Program-made: the position numbers and the translations under genes
Shown: positions 6,561 through 6,797 of the stretch, in pieces
Numbering within the stretch: the first letter of the stretch is position 1
How the letters are laid out: each line of letters begins with the position of its first letter
Assembly (NCBI GenBank): GCA_021810175.1
Contig: JAJZJJ010000161.1
Span: 1 to 6,797, forward strand
DNA: 6,797 nucleotides
Source: Acidobacteriota bacterium
Lineage (GTDB): Bacteria > Acidobacteriota > Terriglobia > Terriglobales > Acidobacteriaceae
Reading direction: 5' to 3'
The notes under the pieces: generated by a model
Told to the model about the DNA's origin: nothing
What the model saw: the letters and a program-made list of their open reading frames with translations, nothing else
The model's database searches: none

Positions 6561-6797
6561 ATGGAGGGCGAAATGGACGGGGAGTTGGAGATTACCGGAT
6601 ACGCGAAAAGCTGTTGCGTGAGGGCATGTCACGTGCGGAGGTGAATACCATGGCGCGCCGGACAGTGGGCGATGCACGGCGGTGGCGGGAGCGTTTGGTC
6701 GGGTTGTGGCAGTTGCCCGCGCTGGAGAATTTTCTGCGCGATGTAGTTTTTTCGGCGCGGCTGCTGAAGAAGTCGCCTGGCTTTACCGCAGTTGCTC
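6561..6797 (+). CDS. N-terminus of an ADOP-family (MacB-like) permease, apparently frameshifted; 3' end beyond the window
   Basis: ADOP proteins are large MacB/FtsX-like ABC-type permeases of the inner membrane, multiplied in Acidobacteriota, with an N-terminal soluble helical segment. Two frames together give that segment. From ATG 6561 one reads MEGEMDGELEI, matching the family's 'ExEMDxEL' opening. From about 6605, in the frame shifted by one base, one reads EKLLREGMSRAEV, then ARRTVGDARRWRERL, LPALENFLRDVVFSARLL and KKSPGFTAVA, matching the family's 'GMsxeEA…aRxxFGn…LeDlxxDlrxalRxLrksPGFTavA'. The first frame ends at TGA 6642-6644; the second stays open to the window edge. One missing base near 6603-6607 would restore Y-A-E-K-L-L-R-E-G-M. 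If the frame really is broken, translation could start again at ATG 6626 or 6650. The permease domains lie outside the window, so function cannot be judged. Family call is strong, start and integrity are not. Confidence 0.72.

Noticed and set aside
6342..6644. A 100-codon open frame reading into the permease start
   Set aside because: Only its end (from about 6519 or 6561) resembles the permease N-terminus. The earlier part overlaps the pump gene antisense and looks like no protein, so it was not called as a separate gene.

Overview
The window looks like a piece of an Acidobacteriota chromosome. It is GC-rich and gene-dense, and the right edge carries the start of a MacB-like permease of the 'acidobacterial duplicated orphan permease' (ADOP) type. 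The Tat-exported aldo/keto reductase and the secreted family-3 glycosidase fit the same group. The phylum assignment is inference from gene content; no rRNA or other marker gene is present.

Layout, left to right. Positions 3-113 (+) hold the last codons of an unidentified gene whose stop overlaps the start of the next gene (ATGA). Positions 110-1081 (+) encode an aldo/keto reductase with a twin-arginine signal and a complete catalytic tetrad. A perfect 14-bp inverted repeat (1097-1133) lies between this gene and the convergent gene at 1146-3359 (-), a secreted GH3 beta-glucosidase-type enzyme. Upstream of the glycosidase on the same strand is a 150-nt spacer, then a small universal stress protein (3510-3965, -). 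Only 15 nt further upstream is a P-type plasma-membrane H+-ATPase (3981-6461, -). The pump and the stress protein almost certainly form an operon, and the glycosidase may be read from it or from its own promoter. At the right edge, divergent from the pump, is the N-terminus of an ADOP permease (about 6561 to beyond 6797, +). Its opening codons need a change of reading frame near 6591-6607.

How the genes might work together. The pump and the ATP-binding stress protein make a plausible module for pH homeostasis or energy stress, acting at the inner membrane and in the cytoplasm. The reductase and glycosidase would act outside the cytoplasm, the glycosidase on oligosaccharides. No direct functional link between the two halves is visible. 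I see no mobile element, CRISPR array, tRNA or rRNA, and no convincing new system. The points most worth a second look are the frameshifted permease start, the exported nucleotide-dependent reductase, and the pump's unusual N-terminus.
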